A stretch of 23,588 bases of DNA from Legionella genomosp. 1 (GCA_945901965.1 CAMDMN010000003.1:1-23588), one strand, 5' to 3'; numbered from the stretch's first letter, positions 6,557-14,047 are shown. Notes: generated from the sequence alone by a model not told the origin. Program-made: numbers and translations.

Positions 6557-8425
6557 ATGACCATAATTAATGATCAAGACCAACAGCGCTCACAAATTAC
6601 TGAAGTTATTAGTTTAGGAAAAAACCAAAACTATTTAACCTATGCACAAATTAATGATCGACTACCTAACATAGTGGACACCGAGCACTTTGATGTAATA
6701 ATCAGCATGCTTGAGGGTATGAATATAAAGGTATTCGAACAACCACCAAGTGATGATGAATTAGCCTTATTAGGCAATACAGAAGAAGCCCCTGAAGATG
6801 TAGATGAAGCTGCAGCTGTTCTTTTATCTGTTGATAAAGAAACAGGTAGAACTACTGATCCAGTACGTATGTATATGCGAGAAATGGGTACTGTAGAGCT
6901 ATTGACCCGCGAAGGGGAAATACGCATTGCCAAGCGTATTGAAGAAGGAATTTACCAAGTATTAAAATCTCTTGCTAACTATCCTGAAACAGTGAAACTC
7001 GTACTTGATGATTTTGCTAAAGTATTAGTAGAAGAAATGCGCCTAAACGAGATTATCAGTGGTTTCTCTGACTCAGATGATGAAGCGCCACCAGCAAATA
7101 TTGGATCAATGCTTGAAGAAGTTCAAGAAGAAGCAATTGTAGCTGAAATCGTTGATGAAGATGAAGATGGTGATGGCCCGATTGCTGAAGTTGATGAAGG
7201 TCCGAAACTTGAGCAAGCCAAAGTTTACTTTGATGAGTTACAAATTAATTTTGACAATGCCATGAAATCGTTAAGAGAACATGGACGAACCACGAAAAAA
7301 ACTGTTGAATTATTAACAATCATGTCTGACTCATTCTTGAAGCTAAAACTAACTTCAAGACAAGTAGACAAATTAACTCGCCACTTTCGCCAACTTAGAA
7401 ACCATATTCGTGATTTTGAACGAAATATCATGCGTCTTTGTATTGAAAAAGCCAAGATCCCACGGAAACTATTTATTGATACATTCCCTGGCCAAGAAAC
7501 TGATCTAGAATGGTTAAATACTCTAATATCTAAGCAAGGTAAAAAACTTGATTTAGACCGTATAAATGAACAATCTGATGAAATTATTCAGTTACAAAAA
7601 CGTTTGGCGACCTTTGAAAAAGAATATGGTTTAAAAATATCTGAAATTAAAGATATTAATCGTCAAATGTCCCTCGGTGAAGCCAAAGCTCGCCGTGCTA
7701 AAAAAGAAATGGTTGAAGCAAATTTAAGATTAGTAATTTCCATTGCGAAAAAATATACCAACCGCGGCTTACAATTTCTTGATTTAATTCAGGAAGGAAA
7801 TATAGGCTTAATGAAAGCTGTTGATAAATTTGAATATCGTCGTGGATATAAATTTTCAACCTATGCGACATGGTGGATAAGACAAGCTATTACACGATCA
7901 ATCGCGGATCAAGCGCGAACAATTCGTATCCCTGTTCATATGATAGAAACTATTAATAAGCTAAACCGGATCTCGCGCCAAATTCTGCAAGAAACAGGCC
8001 GTGAAGCGACGCCTGAAGAATTGGCTGAAAAAATGGAATTAAGCGAAGACAAAATTAGAAAAGTATTAAAAATTGCAAAAGAGCCAATCTCCATGGAAAC
8101 TCCTGTAGGAGATGATGATGACTCTCATTTAGGTGATTTTATTGAAGATAGTAATATTGAGTCACCTATTGATAGAGCAACATCGGAGGGCTTAAGAGAA
8201 GCAACACTTGAAATCCTTGAAACTCTTACTCCACGTGAGGCCAAAGTATTACGTATGCGTTTTGGTATCGAAATGAATACCGACCATACACTTGAAGAAG
8301 TTGGAAAACAATTTGACGTAACTCGTGAACGTATTCGCCAAATTGAAGCAAAAGCGTTAAGAAAATTGCGTCATCCATCCCGCTCAGTGAAACTAAGAAG
8401 CTTCCTTGACGGTGATGAAACTTAA
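6557..8425 (+). CDS. rpoD: RNA polymerase primary sigma factor RpoD (sigma70)
   Basis: The housekeeping sigma factor. From the ATG at 6557 it is 622 residues. An in-frame TTG at 6542 is possible but has no better ribosome-binding site. Region 1.1 is at the N-terminus. DPVRMYMREMG marks region 1.2 (about residues 95-105). An acidic non-conserved insert (about 170-215) is normal for group 1 sigmas. Region 2 (about 380-455) has EANLRLVISIAKKY, GLMKAVDKFEYRRGYKFSTY and ATWWIRQAITRSIADQ, which recognise and melt the -10. Region 3 follows. Region 4 (about 555-610) has TLEEVGKQFDVTRERIRQIE, which reads the -35. It is last in the rpsU operon and also has its own candidate promoter. Confidence 0.98.
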   Translation: MTIINDQDQQRSQITEVISLGKNQNYLTYAQINDRLPNIVDTEHFDVIISMLEGMNIKVFEQPPSDDELALLGNTEEAPEDVDEAAAVLLSVDKETGRTTDPVRMYMREMGTVELLTREGEIRIAKRIEEGIYQVLKSLANYPETVKLVLDDFAKVLVEEMRLNEIISGFSDSDDEAPPANIGSMLEEVQEEAIVAEIVDEDEDGDGPIAEVDEGPKLEQAKVYFDELQINFDNAMKSLREHGRTTKKTVELLTIMSDSFLKLKLTSRQVDKLTRHFRQLRNHIRDFERNIMRLCIEKAKIPRKLFIDTFPGQETDLEWLNTLISKQGKKLDLDRINEQSDEIIQLQKRLATFEKEYGLKISEIKDINRQMSLGEAKARRAKKEMVEANLRLVISIAKKYTNRGLQFLDLIQEGNIGLMKAVDKFEYRRGYKFSTYATWWIRQAITRSIADQARTIRIPVHMIETINKLNRISRQILQETGREATPEELAEKMELSEDKIRKVLKIAKEPISMETPVGDDDDSHLGDFIEDSNIESPIDRATSEGLREATLEILETLTPREAKVLRMRFGIEMNTDHTLEEVGKQFDVTRERIRQIEAKALRKLRHPSRSVKLRSFLDGDET

Positions 8426-8476
8426 AAATAAGAGAAAAAACTTAAAAAAACGGTGGTTTTAAACCGCATTAACTAT

Positions 8477-8490
8477 TACAATAGCGAGCG
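8477..8490 (+). promoter_or_regulatory. -10 and GC-rich discriminator of the tRNA gene
   Basis: TACAAT (8477-8482) is followed by the GC-rich discriminator AGCGAGCG. This is the arrangement expected for a stringently controlled stable-RNA promoter, directly before the mature tRNA 5' end. No convincing -35 was found. Confidence 0.4.
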
Positions 8491-8491
8491 C

Positions 8492-8568
8492 GGGCCTATA
8501 GCTCAGTTGGTCAGAGCAGCGGACTCATAATCCGTTGGTCCTAGGTTCAAGTCCTAGTGGGCCCACCA
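8492..8568 (+). tRNA. tRNA with CAU anticodon, probably tRNA-Ile2 (lysidine type)
   Basis: A 77-nt cloverleaf with an encoded CCA end. The acceptor stem GGGCCTA pairs with TGGGCCC (one T-G wobble). The D arm is GCTCAGTTGGTCAGAGC. The anticodon loop CTCATAA has CAT at 8526-8528, and the T arm contains GGTTCAAGTCC. CAU could be elongator Met or Ile2. The C4-G69 and C5-G68 acceptor pairs are those favoured by TilS, the enzyme that converts C34 to lysidine, and the body resembles E. coli Ile2 more than tRNA-Met. I therefore favour Ile2, decoding AUA. It is also the last core feature before the accessory region. Confidence 0.95.
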
Positions 8569-8609
8569 ATTAAATCAAGTAGTTACAATAATGTATGTTG
8601 AAATTTTAA

Positions 8610-8637
8610 CCAGCAAGCCCTTATCAAGGGGCACTGG
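8610..8637. repeat. interrupted inverted repeat downstream of the tRNA
   Basis: CCAG (8610-8613) with CTGG (8634-8637) encloses CCCTT (8618-8622), ATC, AAGGG (8626-8630). The 8569-8705 spacer otherwise shows no coding sequence. The dyad may be a weak terminator for the rpoD-tRNA unit or a remnant of an integration site. No repeat of the tRNA 3' end was seen elsewhere in the window. Confidence 0.35.
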
Positions 8638-8705
8638 TGGGGCAGTTAGAAATAACAAGTGTCAACACTTAACAACAAACCACCCCCTTTTTTGAAGCTT
8701 TCAAA

Positions 8706-9134
8706 ATGTCTGATTTTCCTATTGTAAAAGCCACTCCAGAGGAAGCTATCTATGTAGATAGTCAACTTACCGACTTTGTTTGTGAGCAAGTACCATTCAC
8801 ACAACAACAAAATCAAGTTTTTTTGAATTACGTGATTAAAGAAGATGGAGTTGTCATTGCAGGCATTAATGCAGACCTTTATTACTGGGGAATGTTATAT
8901 ATTTCTGAAGTGTTTGTTAACGCCAAATTTAGAGGTCGGCGTTTAGGCAGTCAGTTGCTTGAGCGCGTCGAGAATGAAGCCCGCAAATTAGGGGGAACAC
9001 TCAGCCACTGCGATACCTTTGACTTTCTATTCAAAGATTTTTATTTGAAACACGGTTATAATATCTTTGGGATTTTAGAAGATTGTCCGTCTGGTCATCA
9101 ACGGTACTACTTAAGCAAGAAATTATTTAAATGA
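8706..9134 (+). CDS. GNAT family N-acetyltransferase
   Basis: A 142-residue single-domain GNAT protein, expected to move acetyl from acetyl-CoA to an amine. Motif A, which holds the acetyl-CoA pyrophosphate, is visible at about residues 72-95 as VFVNAKFRGRRLGSQLLERV (R-G-R-R-L-G). The YLKHGYNIFGILEDCP segment near the end is the usual motif B region (FYxxxGF-like). The substrate cannot be deduced. The ribosome-binding site is weak. It is the first gene of the accessory block after the tRNA, and a second acetyltransferase follows 32 bp later on the same strand, so the two may be co-transcribed. Confidence 0.88.
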   Translation: MSDFPIVKATPEEAIYVDSQLTDFVCEQVPFTQQQNQVFLNYVIKEDGVVIAGINADLYYWGMLYISEVFVNAKFRGRRLGSQLLERVENEARKLGGTLSHCDTFDFLFKDFYLKHGYNIFGILEDCPSGHQRYYLSKKLFK

Positions 9135-9166
9135 AAATCTAACGCAAACATTATTCTACAGAGCCG

Positions 9167-10000
9167 ATGTTGTATGAAGCCGGCCTTACGCTCATTGATT
9201 CTTGTTTCCCTGGCATTAAACATCTTGCGGATCAAGGAAAGCATTACAATGCACATTGGGATAAAGCATCAACCCCTTTTGTGTATTATGTTAAAGATGA
9301 ACTTGTCTGGCATCTTGGTTTGATTCCATTTCAGTTGATGATAAATAACCAACCATATCAAGCTGCCGCACTTCATGGCGTTTGTATCAAAGAGGCGTTT
9401 CGGCGTAAAGGGATTTTTACTGCACTTATGCAAGAAGCAATGTTACACGTTAAACAGCATTATGATCTTGCTTTTCTATTCGCTGATGAGGAAAGACTTT
9501 ACGAGCCTTTTGGATTTAAAAAACGTGATGAATTTGATTTTTTATTAGAAAATGTCAGCGTATCACGCACACCACACCAACTCAGGAAACTAAACTTAGA
9601 AGAACCAGCAGATTTGAACCTGATGCACGATTTATTGCTCAAAAGGCTTCCTATCTCTCATCGATTCGGCATTATAAAAGAACAGGTGATTTTCACACTC
9701 GATACTTTGTCTAAGGCAATATACTATTCTGATACACACCAGGTATTGATCGCATATGACATTAAAGATGAAACGCTCTATCTGAAAGATATTGTTTTTA
9801 CGCAACCAGTTGATTTACACCAGATGATTGCATTAATTCCAGAACGCTATTCTAAAATTTTGTTGCAGTTCTGCCCAGATAATTTCAAAGACTTTAACTT
9901 TAAATTGATTAAAACGATGCCTGAAGATTTTATCATGGTGTCAGCTAATTTTGATTTAGGCGCATCACCCTTACGTTTTCCCGAAACTGGGCGATGTTAG
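9167..10000 (+). CDS. GNAT family acetyltransferase, Eis-like
   Basis: A 277-residue protein whose N-terminal half is a GNAT domain. Residues about 70-95 contain GVCIKEAFRRKGIFTALMQE, with the R-R-K-G-I acetyl-CoA loop, and YEPFGFKKRDEF follows at about 121-132 as motif B. The C-terminal half (about 145-265) is a second alpha/beta region without clear GNAT signatures. This two-part layout resembles Eis-type acetyltransferases, although the protein is shorter than classical Eis (about 400 residues). The reading frame cannot extend upstream past a stop at 9140-9142, so the start is bounded. Substrate unknown. It lies directly after another GNAT gene and upstream of a WYL-type regulator. Confidence 0.82.
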   Translation: MLYEAGLTLIDSCFPGIKHLADQGKHYNAHWDKASTPFVYYVKDELVWHLGLIPFQLMINNQPYQAAALHGVCIKEAFRRKGIFTALMQEAMLHVKQHYDLAFLFADEERLYEPFGFKKRDEFDFLLENVSVSRTPHQLRKLNLEEPADLNLMHDLLLKRLPISHRFGIIKEQVIFTLDTLSKAIYYSDTHQVLIAYDIKDETLYLKDIVFTQPVDLHQMIALIPERYSKILLQFCPDNFKDFNFKLIKTMPEDFIMVSANFDLGASPLRFPETGRC

Positions 10001-10055
10001 CAAATCAATGGCGTCCGACAGTGATTCCTAAAATCTATAGAAATTTTAGACCAAT

Positions 10056-10074
10056 ACTGCCAAAATATGTCAGT
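10056..10074. promoter_or_regulatory. operator 1 (ACTGCCA-N5-TGTCAGT) before the WYL regulator gene
   Basis: A 19-bp inverted repeat with 7-bp arms (one mismatch) and a 5-bp spacer, 22 bp upstream of the regulator's start codon. It matches the site at 10802-10820 in sequence and spacing, so it is probably an autoregulatory site. Confidence 0.7.
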
Positions 10075-10095
10075 ATAAAATAAGAGGTCTATATT

Positions 10096-10788
10096 TTGTC
10101 TAGAACACAGCGTCTTTTTGATCTTATCCAAATACTACGGCGACATCGCTATCCCGTCACAGGGAAACAATTAGCTGACGAGCTTGATGTAAGCCTACGT
10201 ACACTTTATCGCGACATCGCAACATTACAAGCACAAGGAGCATCAATAGAGGGTGAGCCTGGTCTTGGATATGTGTTACGCCCAGGATTTATGCTACCTC
10301 CGCTGATGTTTTCTGAGGAAGAGATCGAAGCACTGGTACTTGGTTCACGCTGGGTAGCGCGCAGAACCGATAAGAAATTAAGGCTTGCTGCAACAAATGT
10401 ATTGGCTAAAATATCAGCCGTCCTTCCAGAAGATCTGCGGCACCAACTTGAATTTTCAGGTTTACTCATTGGGCCTGTGAAAACTGCAATTGAAAATGAT
10501 GACGAGAAAGAGGCCTTAATCCGTCATGCCATTCGTCGCGAATATAAACTTCAAATGACTTATATTGATGTCAAAGGTGATGAGTCCCAACGCCTTATCT
10601 GGCCGCTAGCACTTGGTTTTTTTGAAGAGGTACATGTTGTTGTTGCTTGGTGTGAGCTGCGCCTTGATTTTCGCCATTTTCGAACGGATAGAATTACTAA
10701 ATTAACACAACTAGAAACACGCTACCCCCAGCGTCGTCAAACTCTGCTAAAAAAATGGCGTGAAATTAACAATATTCCTGATCAGTAA
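10096..10788 (+). CDS. YafY-type HTH/WYL transcriptional regulator
   Basis: A 230-residue regulator. Residues 1-60 form a DeoR-like winged helix: MSRTQRLFDLIQILRRHRYP, then LADELDVSLRTLYRDIATLQ as the recognition helix region and GLGYVLRPG as the wing. Residues about 140-215 form the WYL domain, with LQMTYIDVKGDESQRLIWPL and FRHFRTDRI. WYL domains bind ligands such as nucleotides or small metabolites and alter DNA binding. The start is a TTG at 10096, supported by AAGAGG 7-8 nt upstream. It lies between two copies of the same inverted repeat, one before itself and one before the VOC operon, and is the obvious candidate to bind both. Confidence 0.93.
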   Translation: MSRTQRLFDLIQILRRHRYPVTGKQLADELDVSLRTLYRDIATLQAQGASIEGEPGLGYVLRPGFMLPPLMFSEEEIEALVLGSRWVARRTDKKLRLAATNVLAKISAVLPEDLRHQLEFSGLLIGPVKTAIENDDEKEALIRHAIRREYKLQMTYIDVKGDESQRLIWPLALGFFEEVHVVVAWCELRLDFRHFRTDRITKLTQLETRYPQRRQTLLKKWREINNIPDQ

Positions 10789-10801
10789 ATAGACACTCAC
10801 T

Positions 10802-10820
10802 ACTGACAAAAACTGTCAGT
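10802..10820. promoter_or_regulatory. operator 2 (ACTGACA-N5-TGTCAGT) before the VOC-EVE-Cass2 operon
   Basis: A perfect 7-5-7 inverted repeat, 51 bp upstream of the VOC start. It differs from operator 1 at one arm base. An extra half-site TGCCAGT follows at 10824-10830. It is probably bound by the neighbouring WYL regulator. Confidence 0.72.
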
Positions 10821-10871
10821 TCATGCCAGTAAACTACGTTTGATAATATCACACCACTTAAAGGGGAAAAC

Positions 10872-11243
10872 ATGATATTCGAACCAACCGCTGTTGTACT
10901 TTACGTTGATAATCTTGCGATAAGTAGCAAATTTTATCAGGATTTACTTGGGATAAAACCAGAAGAAGCCTCACCGACATTCCATTCATTCACATTATCA
11001 AATGGAATGGGTTTAGGTTTGAAGGCTAAACATGCTGTTGAACCCCCCGCTGATAAAAACGGTGGTGGCGAATTAGCGTTCACACTCGATAATAACAAAA
11101 AAGTTGATACGTTATTTGCAGAATGGCAAGAAAAAGACATCAACATGGCTCTTCCTCCAACCGTCGTGCCTTATGGTTATACTTTTGTAGCACTTGATCC
11201 AGATGGCAATCGATTACGAGTTGTCTCACTTGGTAAATCATAA
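10872..11243 (+). CDS. VOC superfamily (glyoxalase/dioxygenase fold) protein
   Basis: A 123-residue protein with two paired beta-alpha-beta-beta-beta modules. The N-terminal half starts FEPTAVVLYVDNLAISSKFYQDLLG; the C-terminal half ends with GYTFVALDPDGNRLRVVSL, a standard VOC ending. VOC proteins include glyoxalases, fosfomycin/bleomycin resistance proteins and dioxygenases. The canonical metal ligand His near the N-terminus is not obvious, so it may be a binding protein rather than an enzyme. AAGGGGA precedes the ATG. Its stop overlaps the start of the EVE gene by one base (TAATG), so translation is coupled. The operator at 10802-10820 suggests WYL-regulator control. Confidence 0.9.
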   Translation: MIFEPTAVVLYVDNLAISSKFYQDLLGIKPEEASPTFHSFTLSNGMGLGLKAKHAVEPPADKNGGGELAFTLDNNKKVDTLFAEWQEKDINMALPPTVVPYGYTFVALDPDGNRLRVVSLGKS

Positions 11244-11671
11244 TGCCAAATTGGGTAGCTGTTGCGTCTGCTGAGCATGTCCAAAAAGGTCGATTATCAG
11301 GCTTCATGCAAGTTTGCCATGGCAAAGGTACGCCATTACGGCGCATGAAGCCCAATGATTTGGTTGTCTACTATTCACCAACCATAACATTTGGAGGAAA
11401 AGACAAATTACAATCATTTACCGCGATAGGACAAATTAAGGAAGGCGATCCTTATCAAGCTGATATGGGTAATGGCTTTTGTCCATTCCGGCGAGATGTG
11501 CTGTGGATTGAAGCGCATGAAGCCCTTATCAGCCCGCTTCTCAATCAGCTTGATTTCACGAAAAATCAAAAAAATTGGGGATATCAATTTCGTTTTGGAC
11601 TAATCGCTATCAGTGAAGATGATATGCAACTGATTGCAGAAGCAATGCAGGCCCCGATCAACACTAAATAG
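11243..11671 (+). CDS. EVE domain protein (UPF0310 family)
   Basis: A 142-residue protein of the EVE fold, related to PUA/YTH domains that bind modified bases. Seen here: MPNWVAVASAEHVQKGRLSG at the N-terminus, MKPNDLVVYYSPTITFGG in the middle, FTAIGQIKEGDPYQADMG, and FGLIAISEDDMQLIAEAM at the end. This fits UPF0310. EVE proteins are found in defence and stress contexts and are thought to recognise modified nucleic acid, but the role of this stand-alone form is unknown. It overlaps the VOC gene by one base and precedes the Cass2-like gene by 11 bp, so the three form an operon. Confidence 0.9.
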   Translation: MPNWVAVASAEHVQKGRLSGFMQVCHGKGTPLRRMKPNDLVVYYSPTITFGGKDKLQSFTAIGQIKEGDPYQADMGNGFCPFRRDVLWIEAHEALISPLLNQLDFTKNQKNWGYQFRFGLIAISEDDMQLIAEAMQAPINTK

Positions 11672-11682
11672 GAGAGATTTAC

Positions 11683-12135
11683 ATGTCATCTATACCACCA
11701 ACCCTGAAGTACGTAGAAGGTTTTACGGTGATAGGATTAAGCACAAAAACTCAAAACACCGATGAATTTAATGAAAAAACAGCAAAACTACCCAGCCTTT
11801 GGCAACAATTTTATTCCAGTGATTTAGCTGCCAATGCAAACATATTTGAAGTTTATTCAGACTATGAATCTGATGCAAATGGTCTATATACTGTCACTGT
11901 TGGTATCACTGATAATGGTAATCGTACTGGCACTGAGTTTGCCTACGTTAAAATTCCAGCAGGCAACTATCTTGTTTTTCAAGGTACAGGCCCAATGCCT
12001 GCCACAGTGGTTGAGACCTGGAAGAAAATTTGGAATTACTTTGAAACAGAAAGTAATTATCAGCGCAGTTTTATCAGCGACTTTGAAGCATATAGCGGCT
12101 CTGACAAAGTGGCTATTTATATCGGTGTTAAATGA
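11683..12135 (+). CDS. GyrI-like / Cass2-type effector-binding protein
   Basis: A 150-residue stand-alone small-molecule-binding domain of the SHS2/GyrI group. The N-terminus (YVEGFTVIGLSTKTQN) and the ending (DFEAYSGSDKVAIYIGVK) are characteristic, as are VYSDYESDANGLYTVTVG and FAYVKIPAGNYLVFQGTGPM. Related domains bind drugs or metabolites in transcription activators such as Rob and BmrR, or occur alone, as in the integron-associated Cass2. No DNA-binding domain is present. AGGAGAG lies about 8 nt before the ATG. It is last in the VOC-EVE operon and converges on the yafQ-dinJ unit, with only 22 bp between stop codons and no clear terminator. Confidence 0.85.
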   Translation: MSSIPPTLKYVEGFTVIGLSTKTQNTDEFNEKTAKLPSLWQQFYSSDLAANANIFEVYSDYESDANGLYTVTVGITDNGNRTGTEFAYVKIPAGNYLVFQGTGPMPATVVETWKKIWNYFETESNYQRSFISDFEAYSGSDKVAIYIGVK

Positions 12136-12157
12136 AGTGTATAGGTTTAGTAACAAC

Positions 12158-12442
12158 TTAAAGGCTGAGATCACTATGTGAGCCAAGCCGTACAAGCTGT
12201 AAGGTAGCATCATCTGGCTTTCTATAAATTAAAACCAGATCCGGTTTAATATGGCAATCACGATGATCATGCCAATTATTTGAAAGCGCATGGTCGCGAT
12301 GTTTTTCAGGAAGCGGCTTGTCATTAGCAAGTAATTTTAAAATGTCGGTAAAAATGGTCTCTAATATTTCCCTGTATTTGCCTTTCTTTTCCCGTTTGTA
12401 GTCTCGTTTAAATTGCGTCGTAGGTTCAATCTTCCTCATCAT
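12158..12442 (-). CDS. yafQ: type II toxin YafQ (mRNA interferase)
   Basis: A 94-residue RelE-superfamily toxin that, in characterised homologues, cleaves mRNA on the ribosome. Catalytic residues of the YafQ family are all visible: His51, His64, Asp68 and His89 in EKHRDHALSNNW, DCHIKPDLVLIYRK and RLGSHSDLSL. The start overlaps the end of the antitoxin gene by 17 bp. A second ATG directly follows the first, so the start could be 12439. The toxin looks intact. It is transcribed with dinJ upstream. Confidence 0.93.
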   Translation of the reverse strand: MMRKIEPTTQFKRDYKREKKGKYREILETIFTDILKLLANDKPLPEKHRDHALSNNWHDHRDCHIKPDLVLIYRKPDDATLQLVRLGSHSDLSL

Positions 12443-12692
12443 TTAAATCATCCATGAGTGATTGAATAGTATTAAAAGAGCGTAGTTTCCCCTTTCTGGC
12501 CTCTTTCATTGCATCAATTGTTTTTTGATTAGGTACAAGGGGCTCGAAGGGTAGAGACTTATCCTTTGCTACACGAGTCAATAACATACGGAACGCGTCA
12601 GATACTGTTAGACCCATTGAAGCTAATACAACGGACGCCTCTTCTTTAATATGCTCATCAATTCGAGCACGAACAATAGCATTTGCAGTCAT
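12426..12692 (-). CDS. dinJ: type II antitoxin DinJ (RelB/DinJ family)
   Basis: An 88-residue antitoxin. The N-terminal ribbon-helix-helix segment (MTANAIVRARIDEHIKEEAS, then MGLTVSDAFRMLLTRVA) binds the operator; the acidic C-terminus (SLMDDLNDEED) should wrap and block YafQ. AAGGAG lies a few bases before the ATG. A 13-bp palindrome sits about 20 bp upstream and probably mediates autorepression by the complex. It is first in the operon and overlaps yafQ. Confidence 0.94.
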   Translation of the reverse strand: MTANAIVRARIDEHIKEEASVVLASMGLTVSDAFRMLLTRVAKDKSLPFEPLVPNQKTIDAMKEARKGKLRSFNTIQSLMDDLNDEED

Positions 12693-12713
12693 TATAAACT
12701 CCTTACCTTATGA

Positions 12714-12726
12714 GCTACATTGTAGC
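12714..12726. promoter_or_regulatory. dinJ-yafQ operator palindrome
   Basis: GCTACA-T-TGTAGC on the + strand, a perfect 6-1-6 palindrome 21 bp upstream of the dinJ start, where an RHH antitoxin operator is expected. Confidence 0.6.
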
Positions 12727-12996
12727 ACAAAAATATAGGAGATTCCAATTCACATCTTAATCCAACATAAGCGATCAATTTGTATTAAAACGAATCTAAA
12801 ACTGGGGAAAATATTTTTCAATTGCCCCTTTAGTGACCTTTTTAAAGCATCACCAACTATTAACATCAATATAATCAAATAGATAACAATTAATTACATC
12901 GGATTGCATGTCCCATGTTGTCATTTGTTTAAATTTGGCTTGCTTTTAAAAACAGCCCCTTCTTAATAACATTATTTTAATTGAGTACGTAACGGA
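12727..12996. other. non-coding spacer between dinJ and the RAYT unit
   Basis: No supported gene. The stretch near 12806-12827 has GGGG and CCCC blocks around an AT core, which could be the end of a decayed insertion sequence, but this is not firm. The RAYT unit starts at its right edge. Confidence 0.4.
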
Positions 12997-13021
12997 ATGG
13001 GGTCGCGTCTTGCCTTTTGCC
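12997..13021 (+). repeat. left 25-bp terminal inverted repeat of the RAYT unit
   Basis: Starts ATGGGGTCGCGTCTTGCC and continues TTTTGCC. It is the exact reverse complement of 13983-14007. Identity stops on both sides, so the boundaries are defined. Confidence 0.93.
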
Positions 13022-13109
13022 CTACAAATATTATCTCATCGAGATCAATTGACTATTTAAAGCAATTTAATTAAATTTCATTCTAAGGAAAAACAAAGTG
13101 GGGTCCAAA

Positions 13110-13967
13110 ATGGCTAGATCTTTACGCATTGAATACAATGGTGCACTGTATCATATAACTTCTAGGGGCAATAAAAAGGAAAACATATTTTTATCAGATG
13201 CAGACAGAATCTTATTTTTAACAATTTTAGATGAAGTTTGTAACAGACACCGCTGGATTTGCTATTCTTACTGTCTCATGAGTAATCATTACCATTTACT
13301 AATAGAGACCCCTGAAGGAAATATATCAAAAGGCATGCAACTTTTAAATGGTATGTATACTCAACAATTCAATCGATTACACTCAAGGGTTGGGCATGTT
13401 TTTCAAGGAAGATTTAAGGGTATTTTGGTTGAAAAAGAGCATTATTTGCTTGAATTATCCCGGTATATTGTACTAAATCCTGTTAGGGCCAAAATAGTTG
13501 CAACTGCTTATGATTGGATATGGAGCAGTTATCGAGCTACAATATGTGAAGTACAAAGTCCAAGTTGGCTATCATCAAACCATATTCTCACCTTATTTAG
13601 TTCGGACGTACTAAGTGCAATTAAAAAATTTCAAGAATTTGTTACTCTTGGGATCTTAGGTAAGTCCCCATGGCACCAATTAAAGAACCAAATCTATATA
13701 GGCTCAGATAGTTTTGTACAGAACATGCAAGCTAAAATTGACCAAAAGCAAAATTTAAGTAATTTTCCAAAACTCCAATATTTAATACAACCATATTCAC
13801 TTCAATTCTTCGAAAAACAATCAATTAATAGAGATGAATGTATCACAATGGCCTATCGTTCTGGAGGATTCAGTATGGCAGAAATTGGCAATTATTTTGG
13901 ATTACATTATTCACGAGTAAGTCGTATTATTAAAAATCACCGATTAAAATTGATAAATGTATCTTAG
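13110..13967 (+). CDS. REP-associated tyrosine transposase (Y1, HUH; RAYT-like)
   Basis: About 285 residues from the ATG at 13110. An in-frame GTG at 13098 has the better spaced AAGGAA (13085-13090), so either start may be used; MARSLRIEYNGALYHITSRG is the usual family N-terminus. The HUH metal site is His60-Tyr61-His62 in SNHYHLLIET. The likely nucleophile is Tyr83 in LLNGMYTQQFNR, followed by GHVFQGRFKGI. The C-terminus (about 240-285) carries a helix-turn-helix-like segment, FSMAEIGNYFGLHYSRVSRI. Characterised RAYTs process single-stranded hairpins and are often single-copy and domesticated. It appears intact and fills the unit bounded by the inverted repeats. Confidence 0.93.
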   Translation: MARSLRIEYNGALYHITSRGNKKENIFLSDADRILFLTILDEVCNRHRWICYSYCLMSNHYHLLIETPEGNISKGMQLLNGMYTQQFNRLHSRVGHVFQGRFKGILVEKEHYLLELSRYIVLNPVRAKIVATAYDWIWSSYRATICEVQSPSWLSSNHILTLFSSDVLSAIKKFQEFVTLGILGKSPWHQLKNQIYIGSDSFVQNMQAKIDQKQNLSNFPKLQYLIQPYSLQFFEKQSINRDECITMAYRSGGFSMAEIGNYFGLHYSRVSRIIKNHRLKLINVS

Positions 13968-13982
13968 ATAAATATATGAAAA

Positions 13983-14007
13983 GGCAAAAGGCAAGACGCG
14001 ACCCCAT
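13983..14007 (-). repeat. right 25-bp terminal inverted repeat of the RAYT unit
   Basis: GGCAAAAGGCAAGACGCGAC and the following CCCAT form the perfect reverse complement of 12997-13021. It begins 15 bp after the transposase stop codon. Confidence 0.93.
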
Positions 14008-14047
14008 AACTCCTTTTAATAACTCACTTTTAATAAAAGAATAGACT

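Larger units (their letters stand above)
12997..14007 (+). mobile_element. RAYT-type Y1 transposase unit with terminal inverted repeats
   Basis: A 1,011-bp unit holding a single transposase gene, bounded by 25-bp perfect inverted repeats (12997-13021 and 13983-14007), each containing GGGGTCGCGTCTTGCC. No target duplication is visible at the ends, which agrees with HUH chemistry. It separates the dinJ-yafQ module from the OTU-like effector gene. Confidence 0.82.

Noticed and set aside
8492..8568. Elongator tRNA-Met
   Set aside because: Not excluded, but the C4-G69 and C5-G68 pairs and overall body fit the TilS-modified Ile2 tRNA better.
8569..8705. attL/attR pair of an integrated element
   Set aside because: No second copy of the tRNA 3' end and no integrase gene are visible in the window.
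11834..12213. Alternative frames over the Cass2-like gene, one on each strand
   Set aside because: The +-strand frame at 11683-12135 has a good ribosome-binding site and recognisable family sequence; the others have neither.
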